From Planctomycetota bacterium (lineage in GTDB: Bacteria > Planctomycetota > UBA1135 > UBA2386), in NCBI GenBank assembly GCA_019636245.1, contig JAHBXX010000036.1, forward strand, positions 1 to 45,992: a stretch of 45,992 nucleotides of DNA, in the 5' to 3' direction. The notes below the pieces were generated by a model. The model was not told where the DNA came from and made no database searches. It was given only the letters and a program-made list of their open reading frames with translations. Below are positions 10,205 to 18,051 of this stretch, piece after piece. A program made the translations under genes and the position numbers. Each line of letters starts with the position of its first letter. The first letter of the stretch is position 1.

Positions 10205-10611
10205 GACCGGGCTCCCGTCTCGGCGGTGCGCGCCGCGCGCTTCTGTCGCCAGTCCTCGATCGCCGCCTTGATCGCGTCCTCGGCGAGCACCGAGCAGTGG
10301 ATCTTGACCGGCGGCAGCGACAGCTCCTCGACGATCTGCGTGTTCTTGATCTGCGCCGCGGCGTCGACGCTGGTGCCCTTGAGCCACTCGGTCGCCAGCG
10401 ACGACGAGGCGATCGCCGAACCGCAGCCGTAGGTCTTGAACTTCGCGTCGACGATGCGGCCGTCGTCGCCGACCTTGATCTGCAGCTTCATCACGTCGCC
10501 GCACTCCGGCGCGCCGACGACGCCGGTGCCGACGTTCGGATCGTTCTTGTCGAGCGAGCCGACGTTGCGCGGGTTCTGGTAGTGATCGAGCACCTTGTCG
10601 CTGTAGGCCAT
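10201..10611 (-). CDS. iscU: Fe-S cluster scaffold IscU
   Basis: 136 residues. The cluster ligands are all present: C37 (APECGDVM, with D39), C63 (TYGCGSAIASSS) and C106 (KIHCSVLAEDAIK). The HscA recognition motif LPPVK is at 99-103. The protein matches what I remember of E. coli IscU remarkably closely along its whole length. It receives persulfide sulfur from IscS and assembles [2Fe-2S] clusters. A GAGGA ribosome site lies about ten bases before the ATG. A 46-base gap separates it from iscS, the widest spacing inside the operon. Confidence 0.97.
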   Translation of the reverse strand: MAYSDKVLDHYQNPRNVGSLDKNDPNVGTGVVGAPECGDVMKLQIKVGDDGRIVDAKFKTYGCGSAIASSSLATEWLKGTSVDAAAQIKNTQIVEELSLPPVKIHCSVLAEDAIKAAIEDWRQKRAARTAETGARS

Positions 10612-10657
10612 CGTTCGTTCCTCGGATCTGTTGTCGGTTGCGCGCCGCGGCGTCGCC

Positions 10658-11872
10658 TCAGTGCACCGTCCACTTCACCTTGCTGAGGTCGACGCCCTCC
10701 TGGACCATCTCCCAGAGCGGCGACATCTCGCGCAGGCGCTGCACCTCCTGCACCACGCGGTCGGCGGCGAAGTCGACCTCCGGCTCGGTGGTGAAGCGAC
10801 CCAGCGAGAAGCGGATCGAGCTGTGGGCGAGTTCGTCGCCGAGGCCGAGGCTCTTCAGCACGTAGCTGGGCTCGAGGCTGGCCGAGGTGCAGGCCGAGCC
10901 CGACGAGACCGCCAGTTCCTTGACGCCCATGATCAGCGATTCGCCTTCGACGTAGGGGAAGGAGATGTTGCACAGGTGCGGCAGCCGCGCCGCCGGATCG
11001 CCGTTGACCACCGCGTCGGGCAGCTGCGCCAGGATGCGCTGCTCGAGCCGGTCGCGCAGCGCGCGCAGCCGCGGCACCTCGACGGCCATCTCGTCGCAGC
11101 AGATGCGCGCCGCCTCGCCCATGCCGACGATGCCGGTGACGTTGAGGGTGCCCGAGCGCATGCCACGCTCGTGGCCGCCGCCGTCCATCTGCGCGGTCAG
11201 GCGGACGCGCGGGTTCTTGCGCCGGACGTAGAGGCAGCCGACCCCCTTGGGTCCGTACATCTTGTGCGCCGACAGCGACAGCAGGTCGATGTGCTGCGCC
11301 TCGACGTCGAGCGGGATCTTGCCGGCCGCCTGGGTCGCGTCGGTGTGGAACAGCGTGCCCTTCCGCTTGCACAGGGCGCCGATCTCGGCCAGCGGGTGCA
11401 GGGTGCCGATCTCGTTGTTGGCCGCCATCAGCGACACCAGGATGGTGCGGTCGGTGATCGCCGCCGCCAGCTGGTCGAGGTCGACGTGACCCTGGCGGTC
11501 GACCGGCAGCCAGGTGACCTCGAAGCCCTGCGTCTCCAGGTGCTTCATCGGGTCGAGCACCGCCTTGTGCTCGGTCGCCGCGGTGATCAGGTGGTTGCCC
11601 TTCGACCGGTACATCTCGGCCACGCCCTTGATCGCCAGGTTGTTGGCCTCGGTCGAGCCGCTGGTCCAGACGATCTCCTTCGGGTGGGCGCCGAGCAGGC
11701 GCGCCACCTGCGCACGCGCCTCCTCGACCGCCGCCTCGGCCGTCCAGCCGAAGGCGTGGCTGCGGCTGGCGGCGTTGCCGAACGTCTCGCCGAAGAAGGG
11801 CAGCATGCGCTGCACGACGCGCGGGTCGCAGGGCGTCGTGGCGCTGTAGTCGAGATAGACGGGGGTCTTCAT
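10658..11872 (-). CDS. iscS: Cysteine desulfurase IscS
   Basis: 404 residues, identical in length to E. coli IscS. It is a PLP enzyme that takes sulfur from cysteine as a persulfide for IscU and tRNA thiolation. It begins [17 protein letters not shown]. The PLP lysine is K204 in [10 protein letters not shown]. The persulfide cysteine is C328 in [17 protein letters not shown], on the long mobile loop typical of group I (IscS, not SufS). The C-terminus SPLWEM...GVDLSKVKW is the IscU-docking tail. The ATG overlaps the iscR stop (ATGA, 11869-11872). Confidence 0.97.
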   Translation of the reverse strand: MKTPVYLDYSATTPCDPRVVQRMLPFFGETFGNAASRSHAFGWTAEAAVEEARAQVARLLGAHPKEIVWTSGSTEANNLAIKGVAEMYRSKGNHLITAATEHKAVLDPMKHLETQGFEVTWLPVDRQGHVDLDQLAAAITDRTILVSLMAANNEIGTLHPLAEIGALCKRKGTLFHTDATQAAGKIPLDVEAQHIDLLSLSAHKMYGPKGVGCLYVRRKNPRVRLTAQMDGGGHERGMRSGTLNVTGIVGMGEAARICCDEMAVEVPRLRALRDRLEQRILAQLPDAVVNGDPAARLPHLCNISFPYVEGESLIMGVKELAVSSGSACTSASLEPSYVLKSLGLGDELAHSSIRFSLGRFTTEPEVDFAADRVVQEVQRLREMSPLWEMVQEGVDLSKVKWTVH

Positions 11873-12408
11873 CGGACGGGTGCGGGGGTGGACCTCGGGC
11901 TCGCGGACGCTGCCGCGGGCGGCGCCAGCGCGCACAGTTCGTCGAGGCGGATGCGGCGGAACAGGTCGGCGATGCGTTCGTGCACGACCCGCATCGGGTT
12001 CTTGCTCGGGCAGAAGGCGATCAGCGAGCAGGGGCTGGCCGCGGCCGGCTTGCTCGACCGCGCCTGCGGCAGCAGGCCCGAGCCGACGACGGCCCGTTCG
12101 CGGTCGATGCAGTCGACCAGCGTGAACGGCCCCTCGACCACCTCGAGGATCTCGCCGAGCGAGATCTGCGCCGGCGGGCGCACCAGGCGGTAGCCGCCGC
12201 GCAGGCCGCGCACCGACTCGAGCAGGTTGTGCCGGGCGAACTCCTTCAGCAGGTTGGCGACCACCGACTTGTTGAGGCCGGCCTGCCGCGCGATCTCGTG
12301 GGCGCTGACCACCGCGTCGCCCCCGGGCCCGCCCGGGAAGGCGCCCTGGCGGGCGATCGCGCCCAGCAGGAACACGGCGTAGTCGGCCTTCTTGGAGATG
12401 CGCAACAT
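11869..12408 (-). CDS. iscR: Rrf2-family regulator IscR with altered cysteine loop
   Basis: 179 residues. Residues 1-75 are the winged helix ([12 protein letters not shown], recognition helix [12 protein letters not shown], wing GLRGGYRL). Like E. coli IscR it heads the operon it presumably represses when carrying a cluster. The Cys loop differs. E. coli IscR has evenly spaced C-x5-C-x5-C. Here C100 is followed 26 residues later by C127-x5-C133, an insertion rich in Ser/Ala/Lys, and the usual His three residues after the third Cys is missing (K136). H143 lies nearby. The C-terminal tail is Ala/Pro/Ser-rich. The ATG at 12408 is fixed by the family N-terminus. Confidence 0.88.
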   Translation of the reverse strand: MLRISKKADYAVFLLGAIARQGAFPGGPGGDAVVSAHEIARQAGLNKSVVANLLKEFARHNLLESVRGLRGGYRLVRPPAQISLGEILEVVEGPFTLVDCIDRERAVVGSGLLPQARSSKPAAASPCSLIAFCPSKNPMRVVHERIADLFRRIRLDELCALAPPAAASASPRSTPAPVR

Positions 12409-12438
12409 CGTCGGCAGCGGCGGCAGCCGCAGGCTTGA

Positions 12439-12466
12439 ATTAGACCTGATCTGGGGCTCTTTACAA
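12439..12466 (-). promoter_or_regulatory. iscR: Candidate isc operon promoter
   Basis: On the minus strand TTGTAA (12466-12461), a 16-base spacer and TCTAAT (12444-12439) give the best sigma70-like pair in the window. The predicted transcription start is about 23 bases before the iscR ATG. This 105-base divergent region is markedly richer in A/T than its surroundings, and ygfZ starts at its other end. I could not find a convincing IscR palindrome. Confidence 0.5.
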
Positions 12467-12514
12467 CGATCGGCTCGAAAAAGCCCCGGATGAAGGCACA
12501 TTCTGGGGACGACC

Positions 12515-13435
12515 ATGATCCGCGACGACCTGCTCGCAACCCTGCTTGGCACGGGCCCGTTGGTGCGCTCCCCGGCTCCCTACCGGCTCGTCGGGCTGGC
12601 CGGCCCCGACGCCGGCGACTTCCTGCAGCGGCTGTGCACCCAGGACGTGCTGGCGCTCGGGGAGGGCGGGCTCCTGCCGGCGGCCTTCCTCGACGCCAAG
12701 GGCAAGGTGCTGGGCACCTGCCTCGTCGCCCGGCTCGGCGGCTCGTTCTGGCTCGAGGCGCAGGCCGAGCAGGAGGAACGGTTGCTCGCGCTGCTCGAGC
12801 GCTACCACTTCACCGAGAAGCTCTCGATCACCCGGCAGCCGTCGGCGTGCGCCGAGCGCATCCTCGGCGCCGCCGGCGCACCGCAGCGGCGGGCACGATC
12901 GCTCGACGAGGGCGGCCTGGAACTGGCCTTCGATCGCCTCGGCGTGCGGTTCGAGCGGCGGCACACGTTCGCCGCCCCGGGGGATGCGGCGGCGCCTGCC
13001 GCGGCGATCGACGCGGCGATGCACGACCGGGCCGAGTGCCTGCGCATGCTGGCCGGCGTGGTCAGGGTCGGCGTCGACACCGAGCCGAACACGCTCGCGC
13101 TCGAGGCCCTGCTCGACGACCACTGCTCGACGACCAAGGGCTGCTACACCGGCCAGGAGATCGTCGCGCGGATCCACACCTACGGGCACGTGAACCGCCG
13201 GCTGTGCCTGCTGCGACTCGCCGCGGGCGAACGGCTGCTCGGGCCGCAGGCGCTGCACGAGCCCGTCGATCGGCTGCCCGTGGGCCGGGTGCTGCACGCG
13301 GTGCCGATCCCGGGGCAGGCGGCGCGGCTCGGCACCGGCTACCTGCCGCGCGACTTCCAGGCGCCGGGCACCGTCCTGGCGCTGGCCGATGGCGCCGCGG
13401 TGGAGGTGATCGGCTACGAACCCTTGCCGGCGTAG
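12515..13435 (+). CDS. ygfZ: Folate-binding Fe-S maintenance protein YgfZ (GcvT-like)
   Basis: 306 residues. The family signature KGCYTGQE is at 208-215, with the functionally important C210. Upstream the GcvT-like folate domain is seen in DFLQRLCTQDV and FLDAKGKVLGT. The C-terminal barrel follows with the short RLCLLRL strand. YgfZ supports the activity of a subset of Fe-S enzymes in a tetrahydrofolate-dependent way. Its divergence from the isc operon across a 106-base region is a strong functional link. The 3' end overlaps the convergent cupin gene by 22 bases. It is distinguished from glycine-cleavage GcvT by the KGCYTGQE motif and its shorter length. Confidence 0.92.
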   Translation: MIRDDLLATLLGTGPLVRSPAPYRLVGLAGPDAGDFLQRLCTQDVLALGEGGLLPAAFLDAKGKVLGTCLVARLGGSFWLEAQAEQEERLLALLERYHFTEKLSITRQPSACAERILGAAGAPQRRARSLDEGGLELAFDRLGVRFERRHTFAAPGDAAAPAAAIDAAMHDRAECLRMLAGVVRVGVDTEPNTLALEALLDDHCSTTKGCYTGQEIVARIHTYGHVNRRLCLLRLAAGERLLGPQALHEPVDRLPVGRVLHAVPIPGQAARLGTGYLPRDFQAPGTVLALADGAAVEVIGYEPLPA

Positions 13436-14193
13436 GCGAACACGACGTAGGCCGGTGCGGCGCCGGCGGTCACCTCGAGCGCATCGTCGGTCACCACGAA
13501 CGCCGCCTCGCCAAGCACCGCCGCGGCCGCGCCGCCGGCCTGGACGCGCGCCGCCTCGCCGCGCACGAACAGCAGCAGTTCCTCGGCGCGTGGCCGGCCG
13601 GGCACGTCCTGCAGGCGCAAGGTGGTGCCAGGCGGCAGCACGGCCTCGTCGACGCTGAGGGTCGCCGCCTTGTAGTCCGGCGCCAGCACGCGTTCGACGG
13701 CGACGGCGCCGACCTGCAGGTGCTGCATGCGGCGCGGCGACAGCGACTCCGGCGCGGTCGGGAAGGCCTCGGCCGGCAGCCATTCGCCGGTGGTCGGATC
13801 GAACGCCTTGCCGCTGCCGGCGAGCGGCAGCAGGGGCTTCTGCGCCAGTCCCGCGCGGCCTGTCGGCTCCGGCGGTGCCGCCGGCTGGCGGGCGGCGACG
13901 AGCAGCAGTTCGCCGGTGCCGTGCTGCGCCCGGAAGGTGGTCCGCGGCGGCAGGTAGACGGCCATCGGCCGACCGGCCAGCGGCGTCGCCCGCGCGCCGC
14001 GCGCCGGCCATGCGGTGCCGCCGCCGACCAGGTCGAAGGTGCCCGCGAGCACGATCACGGCGGTCTCCACGTCGCCGGTCACGATCTGGTCGGGATCGCG
14101 CGGCCGCCACAGGTCGAGCCGGGCGAGCCAGCGGGTGCCCTCGCACGCCGCGCTGCGCAGCCGGTCGTCGCCGTGGCAGGCGAGCGCCCTCAT
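13414..14193 (-). CDS. Bicupin protein, IolB/KduI-like fold, function unknown
   Basis: 259 residues. Two cupin-like halves are visible: TGDVETAVIVLAGTFDL to AVYLPPRTTF in the first, and VDEAVLPPGTTLRLQ to EELLLFVRGEA in the second. The first half recalls 5-deoxy-glucuronate isomerase (IolB) with its VLSG and YLPPGT segments. The metal-binding His cluster expected in the second half of IolB is not visible, so isomerase activity is doubtful. No inositol-catabolism neighbours are present. ATG 14193 overlaps the stop of the upstream foldase gene (ATGA), so the two are co-expressed. The 3' end overlaps ygfZ head-to-head by 22 bases. Confidence 0.6.
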   Translation of the reverse strand: MRALACHGDDRLRSAACEGTRWLARLDLWRPRDPDQIVTGDVETAVIVLAGTFDLVGGGTAWPARGARATPLAGRPMAVYLPPRTTFRAQHGTGELLLVAARQPAAPPEPTGRAGLAQKPLLPLAGSGKAFDPTTGEWLPAEAFPTAPESLSPRRMQHLQVGAVAVERVLAPDYKAATLSVDEAVLPPGTTLRLQDVPGRPRAEELLLFVRGEAARVQAGGAAAAVLGEAAFVVTDDALEVTAGAAPAYVVFAYAGKGS

Positions 14194-15554
14194 CGCTTCG
14201 CCTCGCCCGCGCGGTGCAGCAGCTGGATGTCGGCGTCGTGCAGCACCTGCTGCGACAGCTCGATGGCGCGGTAGCGCCTGAGGTTCTCGAGCAGCCGCTG
14301 GTCGGACGGCGTCGGGTCGACGTCGAGGACCTTGACCAGCCAGCAGCCTTCCTCGCTGCGCACCGGCGCCGAAACGCCCCCGGCGGGCAGCGCGAACGCC
14401 GCCGCCAGCACGGCTTCGGGCAGCTCGCCCGAGCGGCGGCGGTGCCAGCCGGCCTCGCCGCCCTGCGCGCGCGTCGGGCCGTCCTCGCTCTCGACCGCCG
14501 CGACGTGGGCGAAGTCGTCGCGCTGCAGGCGTTCGCGGACGCCGTTCAGCTTGCGCTCGGCGGCGGGGAAGTCGAGCGGCACCAGCAGGTTCGGCTCGGC
14601 CAGCGCACGCACGAAGATGACGCCGAGGCGGCGGCGCGGACCGACGAGGTCGAGCGCCGCCTGGCGGTCGCGCTGGATCTCCGCCAGCAGGTCGGCGTCG
14701 GGGAACCGGTGCAAGGCGATCTTGTCGAGCAGGACCTGGCCGCGGAACACCCGCAGCTGGCGCAGCGCGGGCACGGTCAGGCCCTCGGCCTGCAGCAGCT
14801 GCTCGAGCGGCACGCCGCGGTAGCGCGGGTCGCGCGCCGCCTCGTCGCGGCGCTGGGCGATGGCGCGGTCGAGGTCGGCCTCGGCCAGCGTCACGCCCTC
14901 GCGGCGGCCGAGCCGTTCGATCGCCTGCAGGTAGACCAGTTGGCGCACGAAGCGGTCGACCTCGGCATCCTCGCTCGTGCGCAGCAGCAGGAAGCCGAGG
15001 TCGGCGAGCGGCAGGTCGGTGCCGTCGATGCGCGCGCAGCTGCCGGCCGGCAGCGCGTCGGGGTCGGTGACCAGCTTGCTCTTGCGCCGCTCTTCCTGCA
15101 GCCAGAGCTTCAGCATGTCGGGGCTGACCGCCTCGTTGGCGCCGAGGCCGAGCGTGTGGCGCACCAGCCGTTCCTGGGCCATTTGCACCGCGAGGTCCTC
15201 GTACCACTGCTCGAGGGAGGTGTTGCGGACCGCGGCGAAGTCGTCGGGCTCCCGGCCCGCGGCCCGCAGCTGCGCCTGCAGCTCACGCCAGAACGCGGCC
15301 ACCTCCTCGCGGGTCGGCATCACCTTCGCCTGCTGGGCCGCCCGCCGCGTCAGCCACGCGTCGACCAGCATGTCGCAGGCCTCCTTGCCGCGGTCGCGGC
15401 GGCGCAGGTGCATGGCCATCTCGAGCGCGACGTCGGCGCGCGTCACCACGGCCGGCCGGCCGTCGAACTGGAAGCGCGCCAGCGCTTCGGCGGGATCCTG
15501 CGGCGCTGCGGTCACCGCAGCCAGCAGCAGCGACAGCACGGACGAGGCGTTCAT
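14190..15554 (-). CDS. Exported SurA/PrsA-like peptidyl-prolyl isomerase
   Basis: 454 residues with an N-terminal signal peptide (MNASSVLSLLLAAVTAA, cleavage near APQ). A long helical chaperone region covers about 20-300. Near 305-425 is a parvulin-like segment: RLGVIFVRA, ERLQRDDFAHVAAVES...TRAQGGEAGWHRR, LPEAVLAAAFALPAGGVSAPVRSEEGCWLVKVLDV. This matches the order of SurA/PpiC rotamase domains, although several conserved active-site residues are weak. It probably helps fold exported or outer-membrane proteins. AGGATA at 15565-15570 (TATCCT on the minus strand) lies 16 bases upstream and may be the -10. Confidence 0.75.
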   Translation of the reverse strand: MNASSVLSLLLAAVTAAPQDPAEALARFQFDGRPAVVTRADVALEMAMHLRRRDRGKEACDMLVDAWLTRRAAQQAKVMPTREEVAAFWRELQAQLRAAGREPDDFAAVRNTSLEQWYEDLAVQMAQERLVRHTLGLGANEAVSPDMLKLWLQEERRKSKLVTDPDALPAGSCARIDGTDLPLADLGFLLLRTSEDAEVDRFVRQLVYLQAIERLGRREGVTLAEADLDRAIAQRRDEAARDPRYRGVPLEQLLQAEGLTVPALRQLRVFRGQVLLDKIALHRFPDADLLAEIQRDRQAALDLVGPRRRLGVIFVRALAEPNLLVPLDFPAAERKLNGVRERLQRDDFAHVAAVESEDGPTRAQGGEAGWHRRRSGELPEAVLAAAFALPAGGVSAPVRSEEGCWLVKVLDVDPTPSDQRLLENLRRYRAIELSQQVLHDADIQLLHRAGEAKR

Positions 15555-15615
15555 CGGGCCCGGGAGGATAGCAGAGCGGGCCGGCGCGCGCGCGAGGAGG
15601 CGGCCCCGTCCTCCC

Positions 15616-16404
15616 TCAGCCGAACCGGCCCTCGATGTAGTCGGCGGTCTCCTGGCGCGCGGGCGCCACGAACATCTGCTCGGTGTCGGCGTGCTCGACC
15701 ACCCGGCCCATCAGCATGAACACGCAGCGGTCGCTGGCCCGGCGCGCCTGCGCCATGTTGTGCGTCACGATCAGGATCGAGTAGCGGCCGCGCAGGTTCC
15801 AGATCAGCTCCTCGACGGCGGCCGTCGCCGCCGGATCGAGCGCCGAGCAGGGCTCGTCCATCAGCAGCACCGCCGGCTTGGTGGGCAGCAGGCGGGCGAT
15901 GCACAGCTTCTGCTGCTCCTCGAGCGACAGGCCGACCGCGCGTTCGTGCAGGCGGTCCTTGACCCGGTCCCAGAGCAGCACCTCGCGCAGCGACCGTTCG
16001 ACGACGGCGTCCTGGTCGCTGCGCGACCAGCGGCGCCGATCGTGCAGCTGCTGCGAGAACAGCACGTTGTCGCGGATCGAGATCGGCAGCGGGTTCGGGC
16101 GTTGGAACACCATGCCGACCTGGCGCCGCACCTGGATGCGCGACGCCGAGGGGTGCTGGACGTCGTGGCCGAGCACCTCGATGCTGCCCGCCGTGCGCAC
16201 GTAGCCGAGCCGCTCGACGATGCGGTTGCAGCTGCGCAGCAGGGTCGACTTGCCGCAGCCGGACGGTCCGATCAGCGCGGTGACGATGCCGGCCTCGATG
16301 TCGAGGTCGACGTCGAACAGGGCCTGGAAGTCGCCGTACCACAGGTTGAACCGGCGCACCGCGACGGCGAGGCCGGCCGCGGGCTCGGGGTGCGTCTCAG
16401 CCAA
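15616..16404 (-). CDS. pstB: PstB-like phosphate ABC ATPase, signature-defective copy (PstB2)
   Basis: 262 residues, TTG start overlapping the end of the upstream pstB1 by eight bases. Present: Walker A GPSGCGKS (46-53), Q-loop FQRPNPLP with Q101, Walker B LLMDEPCSALDP (D183, E184), H-switch VTHNMAQA with H215, and the family C-terminus YIEGRFG. Abnormal: the ABC signature reads LSLEEQQKLC (159-168) where PstB normally has LSGGQQQRLC. The gene is last in pstS-phoU-pstC-pstA-pstB1-pstB2. The intact nucleotide-binding half and lost signature complement the defects of PstB1, suggesting an obligate PstB1/PstB2 heterodimer energising phosphate uptake. Confidence 0.88.
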   Translation of the reverse strand: MAETHPEPAAGLAVAVRRFNLWYGDFQALFDVDLDIEAGIVTALIGPSGCGKSTLLRSCNRIVERLGYVRTAGSIEVLGHDVQHPSASRIQVRRQVGMVFQRPNPLPISIRDNVLFSQQLHDRRRWSRSDQDAVVERSLREVLLWDRVKDRLHERAVGLSLEEQQKLCIARLLPTKPAVLLMDEPCSALDPAATAAVEELIWNLRGRYSILIVTHNMAQARRASDRCVFMLMGRVVEHADTEQMFVAPARQETADYIEGRFG

Positions 16405-17170
16405 AGCGGCCCTCCAGGTAGTCGGTGGTGCGCTGGTCGCGGGCGCCGCCGGAGAACAGCGCCTCGGTCCCCGCGACCTCGACGCAGCGGCCGCCGAGGA
16501 AGAACGCGGTGCGGTCGGCGAGGCGGCGCGCCTGCTGCACGAGGTTGGTCACCAGCACGATCGTCAGTTCGCGGCGCAGGTCCTTCAGCACCTCCTCGAC
16601 GCGCATCGTCGTCACCGGATCGACGGCGATCGAGAACTCGTCGAGCAGCAGCAGCAGCGGCTGCTGCGACAGCGCCCGCGCGATCGTCAGGCGCTGCTGT
16701 TGGCCGCCGCTGAGCAGCGAGCCGAGGCCGTCGAGGCGGTCCTTGACCTCGTCCCAGAGCGCGGCGCGGCGCAGGCAGCGTTCGACGATCTCGTCGAGCT
16801 CGGCCCGGCCCCGCACGCCGGCCAGGCGCGGGCTCAGGGCGACGTTGTCGTAGATCGACAGCGGCAGGCCGACCGGCAGCGGGAACACGACGCCGATGCG
16901 GCGCCGCAGCGCGTACAGGTTGCGGATCGTGCGCAGGTCGCGGCCGGCGAAGGTCACGGTGCCGTCGACGTGCATGCCGGGCACGAACTCGTCCATGCGG
17001 TTCAGCGCGCGCAGGAACGAGGTCTTGCCGGCGTTGGCCGGGCCGATGATGCCGAAGATCTCGTGCTCGCGGACGTCGAGGTCGACGCCCTGCAGCGCGA
17101 CGTGCTCGCCGTAGCGCACCGACAGGCCGCGCACGCTCAGCAGGTTCGTCGCCGCGGCCGCCGTCACCAT
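16397..17170 (-). CDS. pstB: PstB-like phosphate ABC ATPase, Q-loop/H-switch-defective copy (PstB1)
   Basis: 257 residues. Walker A GPANAGKT (43-50), signature LSGGQQQRL (153-161) and Walker B LLLLLDEFSIAVDP (D177, E178) are present. The Q-loop, FQRPNPLP in PstB2, is FPLPVGLP (P97 replaces Gln). The H-switch is VTNLVQQA (N209 replaces His). The D-loop is IAVDP instead of SALDP. PstB-specific features remain: LRALNRMDEFVPG, ALWDEVKDRL and C-terminal YLEGRFG. The protein could bind ATP but should be poor at hydrolysis by itself. It overlaps pstA by seven bases at its start and pstB2 by eight at its end, so the two ATPases are translated together. Confidence 0.88.
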   Translation of the reverse strand: MVTAAAATNLLSVRGLSVRYGEHVALQGVDLDVREHEIFGIIGPANAGKTSFLRALNRMDEFVPGMHVDGTVTFAGRDLRTIRNLYALRRRIGVVFPLPVGLPLSIYDNVALSPRLAGVRGRAELDEIVERCLRRAALWDEVKDRLDGLGSLLSGGQQQRLTIARALSQQPLLLLLDEFSIAVDPVTTMRVEEVLKDLRRELTIVLVTNLVQQARRLADRTAFFLGGRCVEVAGTEALFSGGARDQRTTDYLEGRFG

Positions 17171-18051
17171 TTCTTCCTCGCCCGCAGGCGCATGCGGAAC
17201 CAGATCGACAGCGAGTTCATGGTCAGCACCACGAGGATCAGGGTCAGCGCGACGCTGAACGGCACGTGGCGCGGCACGTCGGTGACCTGCGTCGACACGG
17301 TGTAGAGGTGGAAGGACAGGGCCATCGTGCGATCGAACACCGACTCCGGCGGCACCAGGCGCAGGAACACCGCGCCGGTGAACATGATCGGCGCGGTCTC
17401 GCCGACCGCCCGGCTCACGACCAGGATCACGCCGGTCAGGATGCCGCTGATCGAGTTCGGCAGCACGATGTGGCGGATCGTCTGCCAGCGGGTCGCGCCG
17501 AGGCTCCAGCAGGCGTCGCGGAACGCCTTCGGCACCGCCTGCAGCGACTCGCGCGTCGCGACGATGACGACCGGCATCGTCATGACCGCCAGGGTGCAGC
17601 CGGCGGCCAGGATCGACTCGCCGAAGCGGAGGAAGTGCACGAACGCGCCGACGCCGAACAGCGCGTGCACGATCGACGGCACGCCGGCCAGGTTGACGAT
17701 CGCGAGGTTGATCGCCCGCGTCAGGCGGTTGTCGCGTGCGTACTCGCTGAGGTAGATCGCCGCGGCGACGCCGAGCGGCAGCGCCACGAGCAGCGCCGTG
17801 GCCGTCAGCCAGACGGTGCCGACGAGGGCCGGCCAGATGCCGCCGGCGGCGCCCAGGCGCTGCGGCTTCTCGGTCAGGAACGACCAGGTCAGGCCAGGAC
17901 CGCCCTCGACGACCAGCACCGCCAGGATGCCGAGCACCGGCACCAGCAGCAGCGTCGTCACGCAGGCGAGCAGCAGCCGCACCAGCTGCTGCACCGACAG
18001 CTGGCGGCGTTCGACGGCCGTGGCGGCGAACGGCGACGGCGGCCCGCTCAT
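17164..18051 (-). CDS. pstA: Phosphate ABC transporter permease PstA
   Basis: 295 residues with six predicted membrane helices. The first helix is LLLACVTTLLLVPVLGILAVL. The coupling-helix EAA-type motif, which contacts the ATPases, is seen in FRDACWSLGATRWQTIRHIVLP. VGETAPIMFTG is the characteristic PstA segment. It pairs with PstC to form the inner-membrane channel. ATG 18051 overlaps the pstC stop (ATGA). The C-terminal basic tail (RMRLRARKKW) is cytoplasmic. Confidence 0.93.
   Translation of the reverse strand: MSGPPSPFAATAVERRQLSVQQLVRLLLACVTTLLLVPVLGILAVLVVEGGPGLTWSFLTEKPQRLGAAGGIWPALVGTVWLTATALLVALPLGVAAAIYLSEYARDNRLTRAINLAIVNLAGVPSIVHALFGVGAFVHFLRFGESILAAGCTLAVMTMPVVIVATRESLQAVPKAFRDACWSLGATRWQTIRHIVLPNSISGILTGVILVVSRAVGETAPIMFTGAVFLRLVPPESVFDRTMALSFHLYTVSTQVTDVPRHVPFSVALTLILVVLTMNSLSIWFRMRLRARKKW

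Noticed and set aside
12409..12514. IscR binding palindrome in the isc/ygfZ region
   Set aside because: AGACC/GGTCT-like partial symmetry exists, but it does not match known type 1 or type 2 IscR sites well enough to call.
15596..15614. Terminator after pstB2
   Set aside because: Only a five-base GGAGG/CCTCC stem with no T-run; too weak in this base composition.
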